Shown piece after piece: positions 12,470 to 23,416 of a stretch of DNA of 64,000 nt (position 1 is its first letter; every line of letters begins with the position of its first letter). A program made the position numbers and the translations under genes. The notes below the pieces were generated by a model that was not told the DNA's origin, did not search any database, and was given only the letters and a program-made list of their open reading frames with translations. Origin of the DNA: Ursus arctos (lineage: Eukaryota; Chordata; Mammalia; Carnivora; Ursidae); NCBI RefSeq assembly GCF_023065955.2, contig NW_026622897.1:1803001-1867000 (forward strand). The letters are read 5' to 3'.

Positions 12470-12690
12470 TTTCTGTATGATGTTTCACATCTTACAAAAT
12501 GCATTCCATATGCATTATTCCATATGCATCATTGGATCTCCAGAATCACTTTATAAATTATTGTCTGATATAATTTCTTAGTCCCATTTCACATATGTGA
12601 AAACTGAGTCTCTAAATTTTGTAGCTTGTGATGCTCCCATGATGGGGAAGTAACAGCTGCTGCCAATGTCAGGAGTGGCTCTGACTGTCC
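12470..12690 (+). repeat. Possible MIR relic
   Basis: The stretch AGTCCCATTTCACATATGTG with AAAACTGAGTCTC resembles the MIR core. The match is weak and the edges are approximate. Confidence 0.35.
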
Positions 12691-13228
12691 TTCAATCTAC
12701 TCTTTCTTTAATGCTAAGTAAAGTGCTGTGAATTTAAAAAGGAAAAAGCACAGTGTTACTAGTGATAGGAACATAGACTCTGGAGAGAGTCTCTGCAGAG
12801 AGCAGAACTCTGTTCTCCCTAAATTTTTGTTCCTCTTTTATCTTCATATTTACTTTTGTTTAGTTTTGCATACTTTCAGAGCTGATTCCCCAGGTAGCAC
12901 TCCGCAGTATTTGGGAAAATTGGCATTTTTGGAAGAAAAATAATATCATATTTAGAGAATCAGAAAGTGTCTCTATTTTCTGTCAATCTCATTTTGCTGT
13001 CTTCACTCTGCTTAATTTCTTAAGGACTTAACTGAATTCAAGTTTGGACCTTAAAATTAGAATTCTTAAAGCAACCTAGATTTTGCAGTGATAGGCTTTA
13101 TGAATTCTATAATATTACTACAAAGAGGCCATGTAAGCCCTGAATCACTGCATCATGCATTTGATTATATAATCTAACAAAGATATTGTCTCACAGGTTG
13201 TATTATGATGATGAGAAATAAGAGTCCA

Positions 13229-13434
13229 GGGGTGCCTAGGTGGTTCAGTCGGTTAAGTGTCTGCCTTCAGTTCAGGTCATGGTCCTGGGGTCCTGGGATC
13301 GAGTCCCACGTTGGGACCCCGCTCAGCAGGGGAGTCTGCTTCTCCTTCTCCCTCTGGCCCTCTCCTCCACCTCTTGTGCTCTCACTCCGTCTCTCTCAAA
13401 TGAATAAATAAATGAAATCTTAAAAAAAAAAAAA
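13229..13434 (+). mobile_element. CAN-SINE (SINEC), older copy
   Basis: The head GGGTGCCTAGGTGGTTCAG, CT-rich middle, AATAAATAAATGAAATC tail and A13 run are present. Flanking ATAAGAGTCCA and AAACGAGTCCA indicate a degraded target duplication. It lies only about 250 bases from PDGFD exon 6, on its downstream side. Confidence 0.93.
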
Positions 13435-13688
13435 GAAGAGAAAAACGAGTCCATCCTTCAGGAAGGACTTGGACCCTCTAGACATCTGGCTTGGCAAGTT
13501 TAGCTCATGTATAATTTCAGCTCCCTATCATCCTTCTGGCTGTGTGCCTTTGTGCAGTGAACGACATGAACAACTGTACCCAGTGGGCCGGTCCAACACC
13601 CTACAGATTACATAGCATTTGCAGCTGGAAAGAACTCATATGTTACAGTGTTGCAGCACTGCAGCACAGACGTTTGAGAAGGGCATAC

Positions 13689-13903
13689 CTCATGATACTT
13701 TTTCACAGTTTTCCCGGAGCTGCAGGTGCAGGATTTCCAGTTGATGGTCCCACAGCCACAGTTGCCCCCACAGCGCTGCACGAGGAGGCAACGGGGAAAG
13801 AAGACCACGTGCGTGAGCTTCAGCTCCTCTCTTAAGTTGACGGAGTAATTCCTGGGAGTGCAACTGTAGCGCTTGACGTCATCATTGAGCCTGTCCAGGT
13901 CGA
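13689..13903 (-). CDS. PDGFD: PDGFD coding exon 6 (core of PDGF/VEGF cystine-knot domain)
   Basis: This is a 215-bp internal coding exon that holds most of the receptor-binding PDGF/VEGF domain. The acceptor is TTTCTTGCAG|TCGACC and the donor is CATGAG|GTATGC. The first codon is split with exon 5, and the exon ends in phase 0 after KKYHE. It encodes VDLDRLNDD, the Asn-linked glycosylation sequon NYS (Asn276 by human numbering), and the knot cysteines in FFPRCLLVQRCGGNCGCG followed by SCTC. The CGCG pattern, with Gly where PDGF-C has Cys, marks PDGF-D rather than PDGF-C. Seven cysteines lie in this exon and three in exon 7. Substitutions from remembered human sequence are mostly conservative (DDV for DDA, VNL for VNI, KLTH for KLAN, TINWKS for TVNWRS). 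No stop or frameshift is present. Confidence 0.98.
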
Positions 13904-14569
13904 CTGCAAGAAACATACAGGTATGAGTGAGCACATGACCTGAAGCAAAAACTCCCGGCAGGTGTTTTGGGGAAGGGGGTGGGAAGATGCTGTCAGAATG
14001 ACCTTAATGCAGAGATCGAATCTGTCCCTGGGATCTCAGTTATTAACCTAACATGGAAGGTGGAAAATCTGATTCTCTTTGATCCCATCTGCCCTTCCAA
14101 ATAAATAAATAAATAATCAACAACAAGGAAAAACAAAAAACTCTCAAAAAACTTGGCTAACTCTTTATCTTGGTTCAAATTCCCTTGTACCTTTTTTAAT
14201 GTAAAAAAAAATTCTGAGGAAAGAAAATGAAGTGTTCAGCAATTTAAAATAACTGCCTTTATCTTTAAAAAAACCAAAAACAACAAAAACCCAACAACAT
14301 AAATCGCTTCTTGATTCTAAATAAACCCTGAACTCTAAACCATTATTTAAATATCATTTGAATTATATCAGGGATGCATTAGGGACAACTACTCTATTAT
14401 GTTTGGCTGGTAATGAAATTTTACAGGGAAGTGTGAAGAAGGAAAAGGTTTCAGCTTCATTTTAACTCCAAGGTCAACCAAAACGTCAAAGAAGATGGCA
14501 CTCAGGGGCTGTGCGTGTGATGGGTCTTTGCGGGCTGGGTCCTAGATGGCAGCAGAGCACATGGGTCAG

Positions 14570-14765
14570 GGCTGGCTTTGCAGCAAAGCCGCAGCTGCCT
14601 GGCCACCCGGCAGCTGGAAAGTGACCCGACTGCGTCCAACCTCTTCTTCCCCATCTATAAAACGTACACGGCAGACCTTTACCTACTTCACAGCAATATT
14701 GGCAGGACTGAGTCTAGTGTGCCTGGCACTCGGTTAATGCCGATTACGATTATTCATCTTCCTTC
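14570..14765 (+). repeat. MIR-like relic
   Basis: The order GACCC.., TTCCCCATCTATAAAACG, then GTGCCTGGCACTCGGTTAAT resembles the other orientation of MIR (CCCCATCTGTAAAATGGG). It ends just before an A18 run at about 14815-14833. Confidence 0.5.
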
Positions 14766-15749
14766 ATTTCAATCTTTCCTCCACCTTTCCTTTTAAAGTC
14801 AAATGGTCCAAAATTAAAAAAAAAAAAAAAAAAATCCAGGCCTTTCTGTTTCTCTCTGTTGGTCATGACTCTGGGTCAGTGATTGTCGAGGGGGTGTGGT
14901 TACTGGGACTTCTGTGAATTAAGAGCATCACCCTCAATTTTCAAATTGTAGTCACAGATATTTACTTGAATTAACGTTATATTATTGTATTTACATAGGT
15001 TACATTCAACGTTCTGGAAAAGCCACCTGATCCTCCATGCACTTGGCCTGCGAGCCCTCTGACCACGCCCCAGAGTGCTTCCCTCGTCACCGGCCAGGTG
15101 GGCACAGGAGGAACCCCACAAAGGCCAGGCAGACCGCAGCAGGCTTCCTCTGGACTCCAGCCCCTGCAAGTGTCTTAGTCTCAAACCCAAACTGCAGTTT
15201 GATGGGCAGTGAGAGGGCCCTTTTGGGGTAGAGGCCAGAGGCTAAGGATGCTGTGGGAGAACGCACGGGAGGGGAACCAAAAGCAAAGGAGGCGCAGGTG
15301 GGTGAAGAGTCCCCTTAACAGCACGAAGTCCGCGGAAAGTCTGGCCATATGGCCGGGTGACCCTGTGAATAAGGAATGACTGACAATTGCATTGGTGCCC
15401 TGCCCTGAGAGCCTTTCCATATGTGCAACTGGGCTTTGATTCTCAAGGGCAGGGATTCTTTTCCCCCAACTGCTATGTGCTGAGCCCACGACACTGGGGG
15501 GGGGGGGGTGCAGAATAAATGCTGAATAATTTCCGTGCGTTATTTATTGCTGTTTTTTTCCTTCCTTTGCAAAGACATGTCCTAAGTTTAGCTATAATGA
15601 ATCCAGATTTAAATTGAATGAACTGTGTCTTGGGAAAGGAACCATTTTATTGGTGCGAAAGCCCAGGAAATGACTGCAAGCAAAGCAGGAAGGATTACAT
15701 AAATGGGTTAGGAAGCGCAGCCACAACCCATTACAAGTGTCACCTTGAG

Positions 15750-17160
15750 ATAAACAGTGACGCGGTGCAGTGCTGTGCTGTGGACAGGGCTGGGGCAGCG
15801 GCCGGACCTGCCACGTGTGATCTCGGGCGTCTGTCTGGTCTCATGCCGAGGACTCAAAGAGTGCGGTTAGCAGGAGGGGGTTGGTGGGGCGTGGAAGGGC
15901 GGAGAGTGACAGGCAGGGGGGCACTGAGGGTCTCTAGGTCAGCCCCTGCTAGGCACCTTCCGCCTGTCACCGCACTTCACGTGGGGACAGCGGGAAACTG
16001 GGATTTGGAGCTCTTCCCCTTTGGCTCCAGTTTCTGGCACATCTAGGAGAACGGGGACATGGCAGGTCCCCAAGACCCGAAGGAGAAGATGGAGCTCCCC
16101 GGGGCGGTAGTGGGTCTGGGGCGGCGAACGGCTGCAGCCTTCCCTCCAGGATACCCCCAAGCCCCACGACAGCACCCCTGTTCTCCAGGGTTCAGCTAAA
16201 CCCGCAGGTGCCTGAGCGAGCCAGGAAAAGGCACGTCCTCCTTACTCTTGTGGAAGCAGGACTGTACACTGGGCAACTGTTTTACGGACCAGCACTGGTC
16301 CGCTCCGTGGCCTGCCCGCCCTGAAGAGACGTGAGATGCCGTCCGTTTTACGCATCCATTCACTGATGTGACCGGTGCCACCGTGGCCCAGGGTAACTGC
16401 CGTGGCATCCAGCTGCCCCACGTCTCTGTGGACTGAAACCACCAAGGCGCTCGATTTAGAACTCGACGTAAAAGGTTCTTCTGAGTGGATGCAAACACCT
16501 GCGAGGCGTGACTGCAGGCGTTCTGCAGGGGACACGGGTTCCTCATCAGAGGAGACAACTGAGGCTGCACCCAGAGCAGGGTGCAGACCAGAGGCTGAGT
16601 GGCCAGCGAGGTTCCGGTGCATCCCCGCGTGGGGGCTCTGCTTGAGCCTCTGGAGGGAGATTCAGGGAGAGGGCAGTGCTTTCCATTCCCACTTCTGTCT
16701 CCACAGACGAGCAGGACAGGGCAGCAAGGACGTCCCAAACGTAATTCAAAGGCCCGTGAATTTCATCTGTTTTCCCTTATTTCACCCCGATGTGTGTAAT
16801 GTTATAATCCCTCTTTCACTGTCGTTTTGAATTTGAGTCTTGTCTTTTCCTGGGTCTTCAACACCTCTGGGCTGGGCACTGACAATCTGTTGGAAGGGCT
16901 GAGAAGGGGCCGCCGTCCTCAAAGACTTTCCCTGGACACGTCAGTCCGATGTGGGCACTGCGCAGGGCAGCGGGAGCACCCCTCTTCTTGCAGCCCTGGC
17001 CTCAGAGCACAGTACTTGCAGAAGATCCTTGTGCTGTGATGAGTTCTGGGGTCTGAGCACTGGGTGGGGACGTGTCAAGCAGGACAGTATTCCGTCTCCA
17101 ACCCGCTGAGGCTCAAGTGTGGGAGGACGGAGAGTCAGCCTGGTCTGTTTGATCCCAGCC
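15750..17160. other. GC-rich patch within intron 5
   Basis: This 1.4-kb stretch is clearly richer in G+C and CpG than its AT-rich surroundings, with GCGGCCGG, CGGGCG and GGGGCGGCGAACGG. No SINE, L1 or recognisable exon lies in it. Open frames of 100-180 codons on both strands follow from the low stop density of GC-rich DNA and show no family resemblance. It could be a regulatory element or a decayed CpG island. Confidence 0.4.
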
Positions 17161-17244
17161 ACCTCGGCCTACAGCCCTGAGTCCCAGGAAACCTGAGAAG
17201 CTCTTCACACACGCGCCTGCAAGACCACCCCCCCCCCACGCCCA

Positions 17245-17385
17245 ATGCTATGAATTACATACCATTATTCTCTCACTTTCACAGGGCAGGAAACTGAGCC
17301 TCTGAGAAGTTAAGAAAAACACTTGTCCACAGCCACACACCAAGTCATGGCAGAGCTAGAGTGTGAATCCAGGCTTTCTCACGCC
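17245..17385 (+). repeat. MIR relic
   Basis: The core GGCAGGAAACTGAGCCTCTGAGAAGTTAAG followed by CACAGCCACACACCAAGTCATGGCAGAGCTAG is a good MIR match in consensus order. A C10 run (17228-17237) lies just upstream. Confidence 0.7.
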
Positions 17386-18875
17386 TCCGTGGGCTGACAG
17401 CTGTGGTCTGAAGATCTGAAGGGAGGTGCAAAGGGCAGCTTCCACGAGCTATGCTGGAGTCTCCCCACTGGAGTCACACTTGCAGTCCCAAGGACCAGGC
17501 TTCCCAGGTGGGTGATAGACTGTGACCTGATATTTTCAAGCTGTTGGCAATGATGTGCACCCAAGCCGTGTGTCCCGTGCACACACATTCACTTACCGGG
17601 TTCTGGCTAACTGCCTGGAGCCTGCTTCTTCCTGGCATCCAACAACATAATGAGTTTCTCTGTTTCCCCTGATTTGAGGGACCCTGTGTCTATGCACAAT
17701 CTTCACTGCAAGAAAAAATGAGGACAAACGCCTTCTTGCCCTCACCCGCCTGTGGTCTTAGTCATGAAAACTGGTCGGAAGCCAATGCAAAGAGCTGAAC
17801 GGATTGATAAGAAAAATCTGTCTTCAGAGGGAACCCACGCTGGAGCCCTAAAGATCTTTCTGATAGGACAGATAAAGCCAGGACGGGCGCACCTCGTGGC
17901 ACTGTGTCTCGGCGGATACTCGGAGGTTCCGCCTTATCCCCCAGATTGGAGGTTTGTGGCAGCCCCAGGCTGTGCACGTCTATCGGTGCCATTTTCTCCC
18001 AGCAGCAATTGTTTACTTTGTCGCATTTTGATAAATCTCACAATACTTCAGACTTTTTCATTATTATCATATCTGTATGGTGATCTGTGATCAGCAATTA
18101 TGACTCACTGAAAGCTCAGATGATGGGTAAGTATTTTTTAGTATTAAAGCATTTTTAAATTAAGCTATAAACATTGTTTCTTCAGACATAATGCTATTGC
18201 ACACTTGGCTACAGCATAGCGTAAACACAACTTTTACACGCTCCGGGAAACCACAGCAATCGTCTGACCTGCTCTTTTGTTGTATTTGCTTTCTTGCTAT
18301 GGAGTAACAGGGCTGGGACCGAATGCACCGTATGTCCCACGTGTGCCTGCACTGGGGCTCGCACGCTTGGCATACACGGCGTGGGCACCAGTCAACTCAT
18401 GATAACATTTTAAAAGCCTTCTGTTAAGTGGATCGTTTCAAGTGTTTTTGCGAATATAAAAATTCATCGTGAAACAAAACAACGTCCTCCCTTTGAATGT
18501 AGGAAAGTGTGGTTTTTTCTCTCCACGCATGTTTAATTCACTGCCTGTTTGCTTAACAGGAGAGGATGACCCCCGTGGGTCAGTCTCTGGGTGTCAGGTT
18601 TATTGGCGGTTTTCACCGTGCTGGTCTTCCATCCATCTTTACTCCGCTGTGGGTGTCGCTACCCTCCTCTTGATCTCCCTGAGTCCACTGGCGTCTCCAG
18701 TTAAACTTGCACATGTTCTTAGAGCCAGGACGCATTTTCTAACGATCAGACCAAGGCTTTATAGTGCTAAGATTCTTTATAAACTCTTCCAGCATGCGCT
18801 AATATGTACATGTATATATTACTGCATGTTTAGCATGTGGTAAGGCATGGGAGGTGCATGTGCTTGAAGTAGGGC

Positions 18876-18902
18876 CATATATATATATATATATATATAT
18901 AC
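18876..18902. repeat. (TA)n microsatellite
   Basis: About 13 uninterrupted TA dinucleotides lie in intron 5. Confidence 0.9.
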
Positions 18903-18929
18903 TTTATTAATACCATGCTTTTGTCATTC

Positions 18930-19220
18930 TATTTTGCTTCCTCTAGCACTCAAGTGTACCATGTCATTTTAATCTTCCAGGGCTCAAGTCAAAAGCCACG
19001 TTCAGCCTCCCTGTCCTCTGACCCTCCGACATGCGCTCGCCACGCCTCCTCTGCCCTGTTAGGGTACCTACGTCACAGACCTTGCTTTGTCACTGTCTTT
19101 TATTTAGGTGTTTCTCATCCATTAAAATATAAAGTTCTTGGAATCAAAGAGTTAATCATCTTCTGATCCCTCTTCTCCTAGTGCTTTGTCCGTAGTGGAG
19201 AACCCCAATGTAGGTCATGT
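18930..19220 (+). repeat. L2 3'-end relic
   Basis: A pyrimidine-rich stretch with CATTAAAATATAAAGTTCTTGG and CTCCTAGTGCTTTGTCC follows the order of the L2 3' end. It is diverged, with approximate edges. Confidence 0.45.
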
Positions 19221-20234
19221 AAGTCCTGCTCTCCTAAAACCACGTGCTTTCAACCAGGTCCCGCTGAAAGACATACGGCATCTCCGAAGACTGAGCATGC
19301 CAGTTCAGGATCTTTGAAATAACTAAGTCCAATTAAAAAAAAAATGAAGTCCCTATGGCACCCCAGACAGCTGTTTCTGATTCTCCTTAAATCTTTTGTG
19401 ACTCTGAATGGATACCCATAAACTTAAAGTCAGGATCAGAAAAAGTTCTGGACGTCGGCAGCGCCACTCATCAATCCAGATTTCCTTCGCAAGGATTAGG
19501 TCTGTAATAACGACTATCTGAAGGACTCAACCTGCTGATGGTCTAGGTGAGGACTGGGAAGCGAGATTCTAGAACCAGCTCTACCGAGGATGAACGATGA
19601 CGCATGAAGAGGACTGGCACCAAGACCCACGGAACCTAGGAGCAGGGCCACAGGGAAACGAGGGCGTCCAGAAGGCCCGCTCCCTGACGCACCTCGATGT
19701 GCTCAGAAATACGCCCTTCGCCATGGGGAAAAGGACAGTCTGTTATGTAAAACACTGAAAATGAGACTTTATTCTACGACACAGATTTACGAGGCTTTGG
19801 GTGAGGGTAGGAGGTAAGGGGGATGTATGAATAATTGTAGTATTTTATACCAAGTATAGGGTTTCTCAGCCTTTTTCAAGGTTCATAAATTCCCCAGGAG
19901 GAGTCTGCTCATCTTTACAGACATTACAACCTCACTGTGATTTTCAGATTCCCTCGCCCATAAATCAGCACATAATTGTGAAAACTGTTTCCACACCTCA
20001 AGCCCAATTTGGAAGTGCAAATAAATCTGGAAAGAACGATGATTTTGTAACTTTTAATAAGAAAATATCAGGATATTTTAAACTTAAAATCATGAATTTC
20101 TTGACTCCATTTGCTGGTTTAATTTCTAAAGAACGGACATATTTACCACATGTATTTATAGTGATTAACCTAAGTCACAAGGTTCCCAATCAGACAACAC
20201 CAAATTTTGGGGGTTTAAAAACATTGCTAAGCGA

Positions 20235-20420
20235 TGAGTGAATGGACATGTACTGAGCACCTACTGTGTGCCTGGTTCTCTCTAAGATGCTGTCATACTT
20301 GCAACTCTCAGTGAATTCTGGTAACAAATCCTCGTTGCAGACATGACTTCCCCATACATGTGGGACCCAAGAGGCAGAGGAGTTAAGTGACCTGCCTAAG
20401 GTCCCTGGACACATAGTAGC
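20235..20420 (+). repeat. MIR relic
   Basis: GTACTGAGCACCTACTGTGTGCCTGGTTCTCT opens the element, and GAGGAGTTAAGTGACCTGCCTAAGGTC with ACACATAGTAGC closes it, in MIR consensus order. Confidence 0.7.
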
Positions 20421-20810
20421 TGTTTGACAAACACATGCTACAAAATGGATGAGCGCATGGCCGTCTGCAAGGCGCTGAGCAAGGCATGAAGGCTGCTGAC
20501 ATCATCAGAGGGCAATTCTCTGATCTCTAAGGACTGTGACCTGGTGGGACGTGGGAAGTACATCTATGCAACGAAAAACAGGAAAACAAGCTCGGAGGTG
20601 AACGTTTCAGGGAGATCGTGAAACATCTTTCTCTCAGGAGCTGGACTCTGAGTTCCCCCAGCCTGGCCTGTGCAGCGAACAAACCCAGATTCATGGCATG
20701 GCTCTCTCCTTTGCAGCTGTCACAGGACCTTTCCGATTTTCTTTTAGTATATAAATCGGGAATAACAGTACTCTTCTGCCAAGAAATTTATTAAGATTGA
20801 ATGAGTTAAG

Positions 20811-21012
20811 AGGTGCCCCGGTGGCACAGTTGGTTAAGCGTCCAACTCTTGGATTTGGCTCAGGTCTTGATCTCAGGGTCATGGTATCGAGCCCCACGTC
20901 AGGCTCCATGCTCAGCAGGGAGTCTGCTTGAGATTCCCTCTCTCCCTCTCCCTCTGCCCCTCCCTCTCATGCTGTCTCTCTCTAAAATAAAGAAATAAAA
21001 CCTTAAAAAAAA
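20811..21012 (+). mobile_element. CAN-SINE (SINEC), older variant
   Basis: The head AGGTGCCCCGGTGGCACAG, CCAACTCTTGGATTTGGCTC box, CT-rich run and A-rich tail are present. The target duplication TTGAATGAGTTAAGAG / TCGAATGAGTTAAGAG lies at 20797-20812 and 21013-21028. Confidence 0.95.
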
Positions 21013-22089
21013 TCGAATGAGTTAAGAGTGTTTGAGGCACCGACCCAAATCCTAGCTTTCAGCAGGTATCCCCCAGAATGCTGTCAAAATGGGTAAAACA
21101 GGTAAATGAGTAAGATTAAGACAGAATGACCCAAACAGCTGAGGTGCTGCACTTGGGGACCACTAAGGAAAGGAACGTCATGTCCATCTTGATCTCAATG
21201 TCAGAAGGCAATGATCTGGTGTGTTCACTTTAATTCCCTGGGACTTAGCACGGTCCTTTGCAGGTCAAGACTTACTGAGCCGGTTCTCCCAGCACTGGCG
21301 GTTCTGAAAGGAGCATGTGCTGTAGGAGGGTGCTTCCTCCCTAAGTCCACAGGGGCACAGAGCAAAAGGATGCTCTGGGGAGGGTCCGAATGCTTCCCAG
21401 AAAAAGTGGGTAAGATCCCGCAAGGCAAAGACAGTCATCAATAGCCAGAGTGACTGTTGTGGGAAAGGCACACACATCCTCCCAGACCCCAGAAGTTACC
21501 ATTAAATGGTGGTCTCCACCATTAAGTGGCATTTTCCAATCAATGTGCCTTGATGGGGGGGTAACAGGTGATGAAAGGGGGTCAGGATACCCACAAAGAT
21601 GGACCACCTCATCATCTGGGAGAAAAGCAGAGGCGCCAGGAGGAAACACACTAAAATTCTTGTCCCTGCGCCAAGACTTCCTTCAAAGCTTTTATGTGCG
21701 CCCACACAGACACGCCCAATGTGATGAACAACAACGCAGCTTTCACTAACATTTTCTGGCAAACTGAGTGGGGACTTCAGATCCTTACAAGTCATGCGGG
21801 TCATCAACAGTGGCCACAGTCTAAAAAAAGAAGTGCTTTTCAAAGGAAACATCCAACAAGCCAGAAAAGTTTCTGGGTAAACTGTATCCTAGAAAAGTTT
21901 AGTACTTGCCGAGCATTTTGTAAACTTGTAAGGAGTGTACTGATTTTACAGACCCTTAAATCTGACAGTATTTGGATGCCCCGTGGGAGGCTCTCCAGAT
22001 GAGCGATGATTATCTTATCACCCTACAGGGAAGAAAGCAGAAGAGTTCACAGAAGTATCTTGATTCTGTGCAGTTTTACTGAAGTAACA

Positions 22090-22260
22090 GTAGTAGCTAT
22101 CATTTACTGAGGGCCTGTGTTAGATAGTCTCTATTATTAATCCTAACACGACTTGGCAAAGTGGCTATAATTAGAGCCACTCTGCAAAGCACACAAGGCA
22201 GAGGCTCAAGGGTCTACAAGCGACTTCCCCGAGGCCACTGTTCTTTGGATGTGAGTTAGA
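22090..22260 (+). repeat. MIR-like relic
   Basis: The opening GTAGTAGCTATCATTTACTGAGGGCCTGTG and the internal AAGGCAGAGGCTCAAG and GACTTCCCCGAGGCCAC stretches match the MIR order with a diverged centre. Confidence 0.55.
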
Positions 22261-22920
22261 ATTTTATCGCAAATTTACTTGACTACAAAGTCCATGCTCT
22301 TCCCGCTAAGCATCCTTTCTTTTGCTCTCATTCTATCAAATTTGTGGAAGACAATTTTCACACTGATAGGGACGGCTTTTACTTGGGGCATACTATGGGG
22401 TTCAGCAAGTTCAATGAAGGCAACCCTCTTTCAACATCAGAAATTAGAAAAATAAATCCATTTTGATTTATGTCCCCAGTACCCCTGCTTAATTGACAGA
22501 GAGGTAGTTCCAGGGGCGATAGCTCAAGCCTGACTAACCGGATTCATCACTAGTGTCAGCCAAAGGCCTTCTGCACGGTGCTACCCAGACAGCAAACAGA
22601 CAAAGCTACGAGCATTCATCCTGTGACGGCTCAGCATGCTCCAAACTACATTCATGTCTTAATACATGTGAGATTATTTCCCGCATTCGAGATCATTTAT
22701 GAAAGAGCGAAACTTGTATTTTCCTAGTTCGTAAACAAGGGCATGACAAAGAAATGGCAATAAAGGACTCATTTAAAAATCAGAAGAATTTTGACTTAGG
22801 AGAATTCAGAACAAAGTCAAACATTTTGATATTAAACATATTTTTGTCATTTAATCCTCAGCTTCCACGCCAGTTATTTACCTAAAAATCTCATTCAAAT
22901 TAAAAAGTCAAGTGGTTTAA

Positions 22921-23120
22921 GGGCGCCTGGGTGGCTCAGTCGTTAAGTGTCTGCCTTCGGCTCAGGGCGTGATCCTGGGGTCCTCGGATTGAGCCCCGCA
23001 TCAGGCTCGCTGCTCCGCTGGGAGCCTGCTTCTCCCTCTCCCACTTCCCCTGCTTGTGTTCCCTCTCTCGCTGGCTGTCTCTCTCTCTGTCAAATAAATA
23101 AATAAAATCTTAAAAAAAAA
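22921..23120 (+). mobile_element. CAN-SINE (SINEC)
   Basis: A complete element with GGGCGCCTGGGTGGCTCAG head and AATAAATAAATAAAATC tail. A perfect target duplication AAAAAGTCAAGTGGTTTA lies at 22903-22920 or so and 23121-23138. Confidence 0.97.
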
Positions 23121-23416
23121 AAAAAGTCAAGTGGTTTAGATCTTAGAGCAAAATAGTGTCACGTAAGAAATCACAGAATTGGTATCGGAGCCTCTCAAGT
23201 GGGTTAATAACTGTCTCAGATATAGAACGCCTAACCATTTAGAGTCTGTAAAAAATCACATATTTCAAACCCTGTCACTTAGAATCAATTTAATGTCAAT
23301 ACATTTACTCCACTCAATGTGGAAATACTGATTTTTTTTTTAAAGAGGAGTGCACGTGAATTTTGGCACATGCATTAAAAAAAAAAGCAAGCTTTTGAAA
23401 AAGAATTTACTTGTGG

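Larger units (their letters stand above)
4141..13688 (-). other. PDGFD: PDGFD intron 6 (9548 bp)
   Basis: The intron is bounded by donor GTATGC after exon 6 and acceptor CCTAG before exon 7. It contains an L1 tail (about 4795-5130), MIR-like relics near 5400-5600 and 6400-6530, a minus-strand SINE (9916-10112), a tiny L1 tail with target duplication (12392-12460), a possible MIR near 12470-12690, and a plus-strand SINE (13229-13434). The stretches 6550-9900 and 10130-12380 look single-copy, and I see no exon or RNA gene in them. A G11 run lies at 6604-6614. Confidence 0.85.

Noticed and set aside
13542..13835. 97-codon plus-strand frame over PDGFD exon 6
   Set aside because: It is the antisense shadow of a confirmed PDGFD exon.
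15618..16046. 142-codon plus-strand open frame
   Set aside because: It lies in the intron 5 GC-rich patch, has odd composition and matches no family I know. Low stop density explains it.
16196..16738. 180-codon minus-strand open frame
   Set aside because: It overlaps equally long frames on the other strand in GC-rich DNA. It has no domain, no splice context and no family resemblance.
22921..23000. tRNA-like A and B boxes
   Set aside because: They belong to the tRNA-derived heads of SINEs. No separate tRNA gene with a cloverleaf was found.
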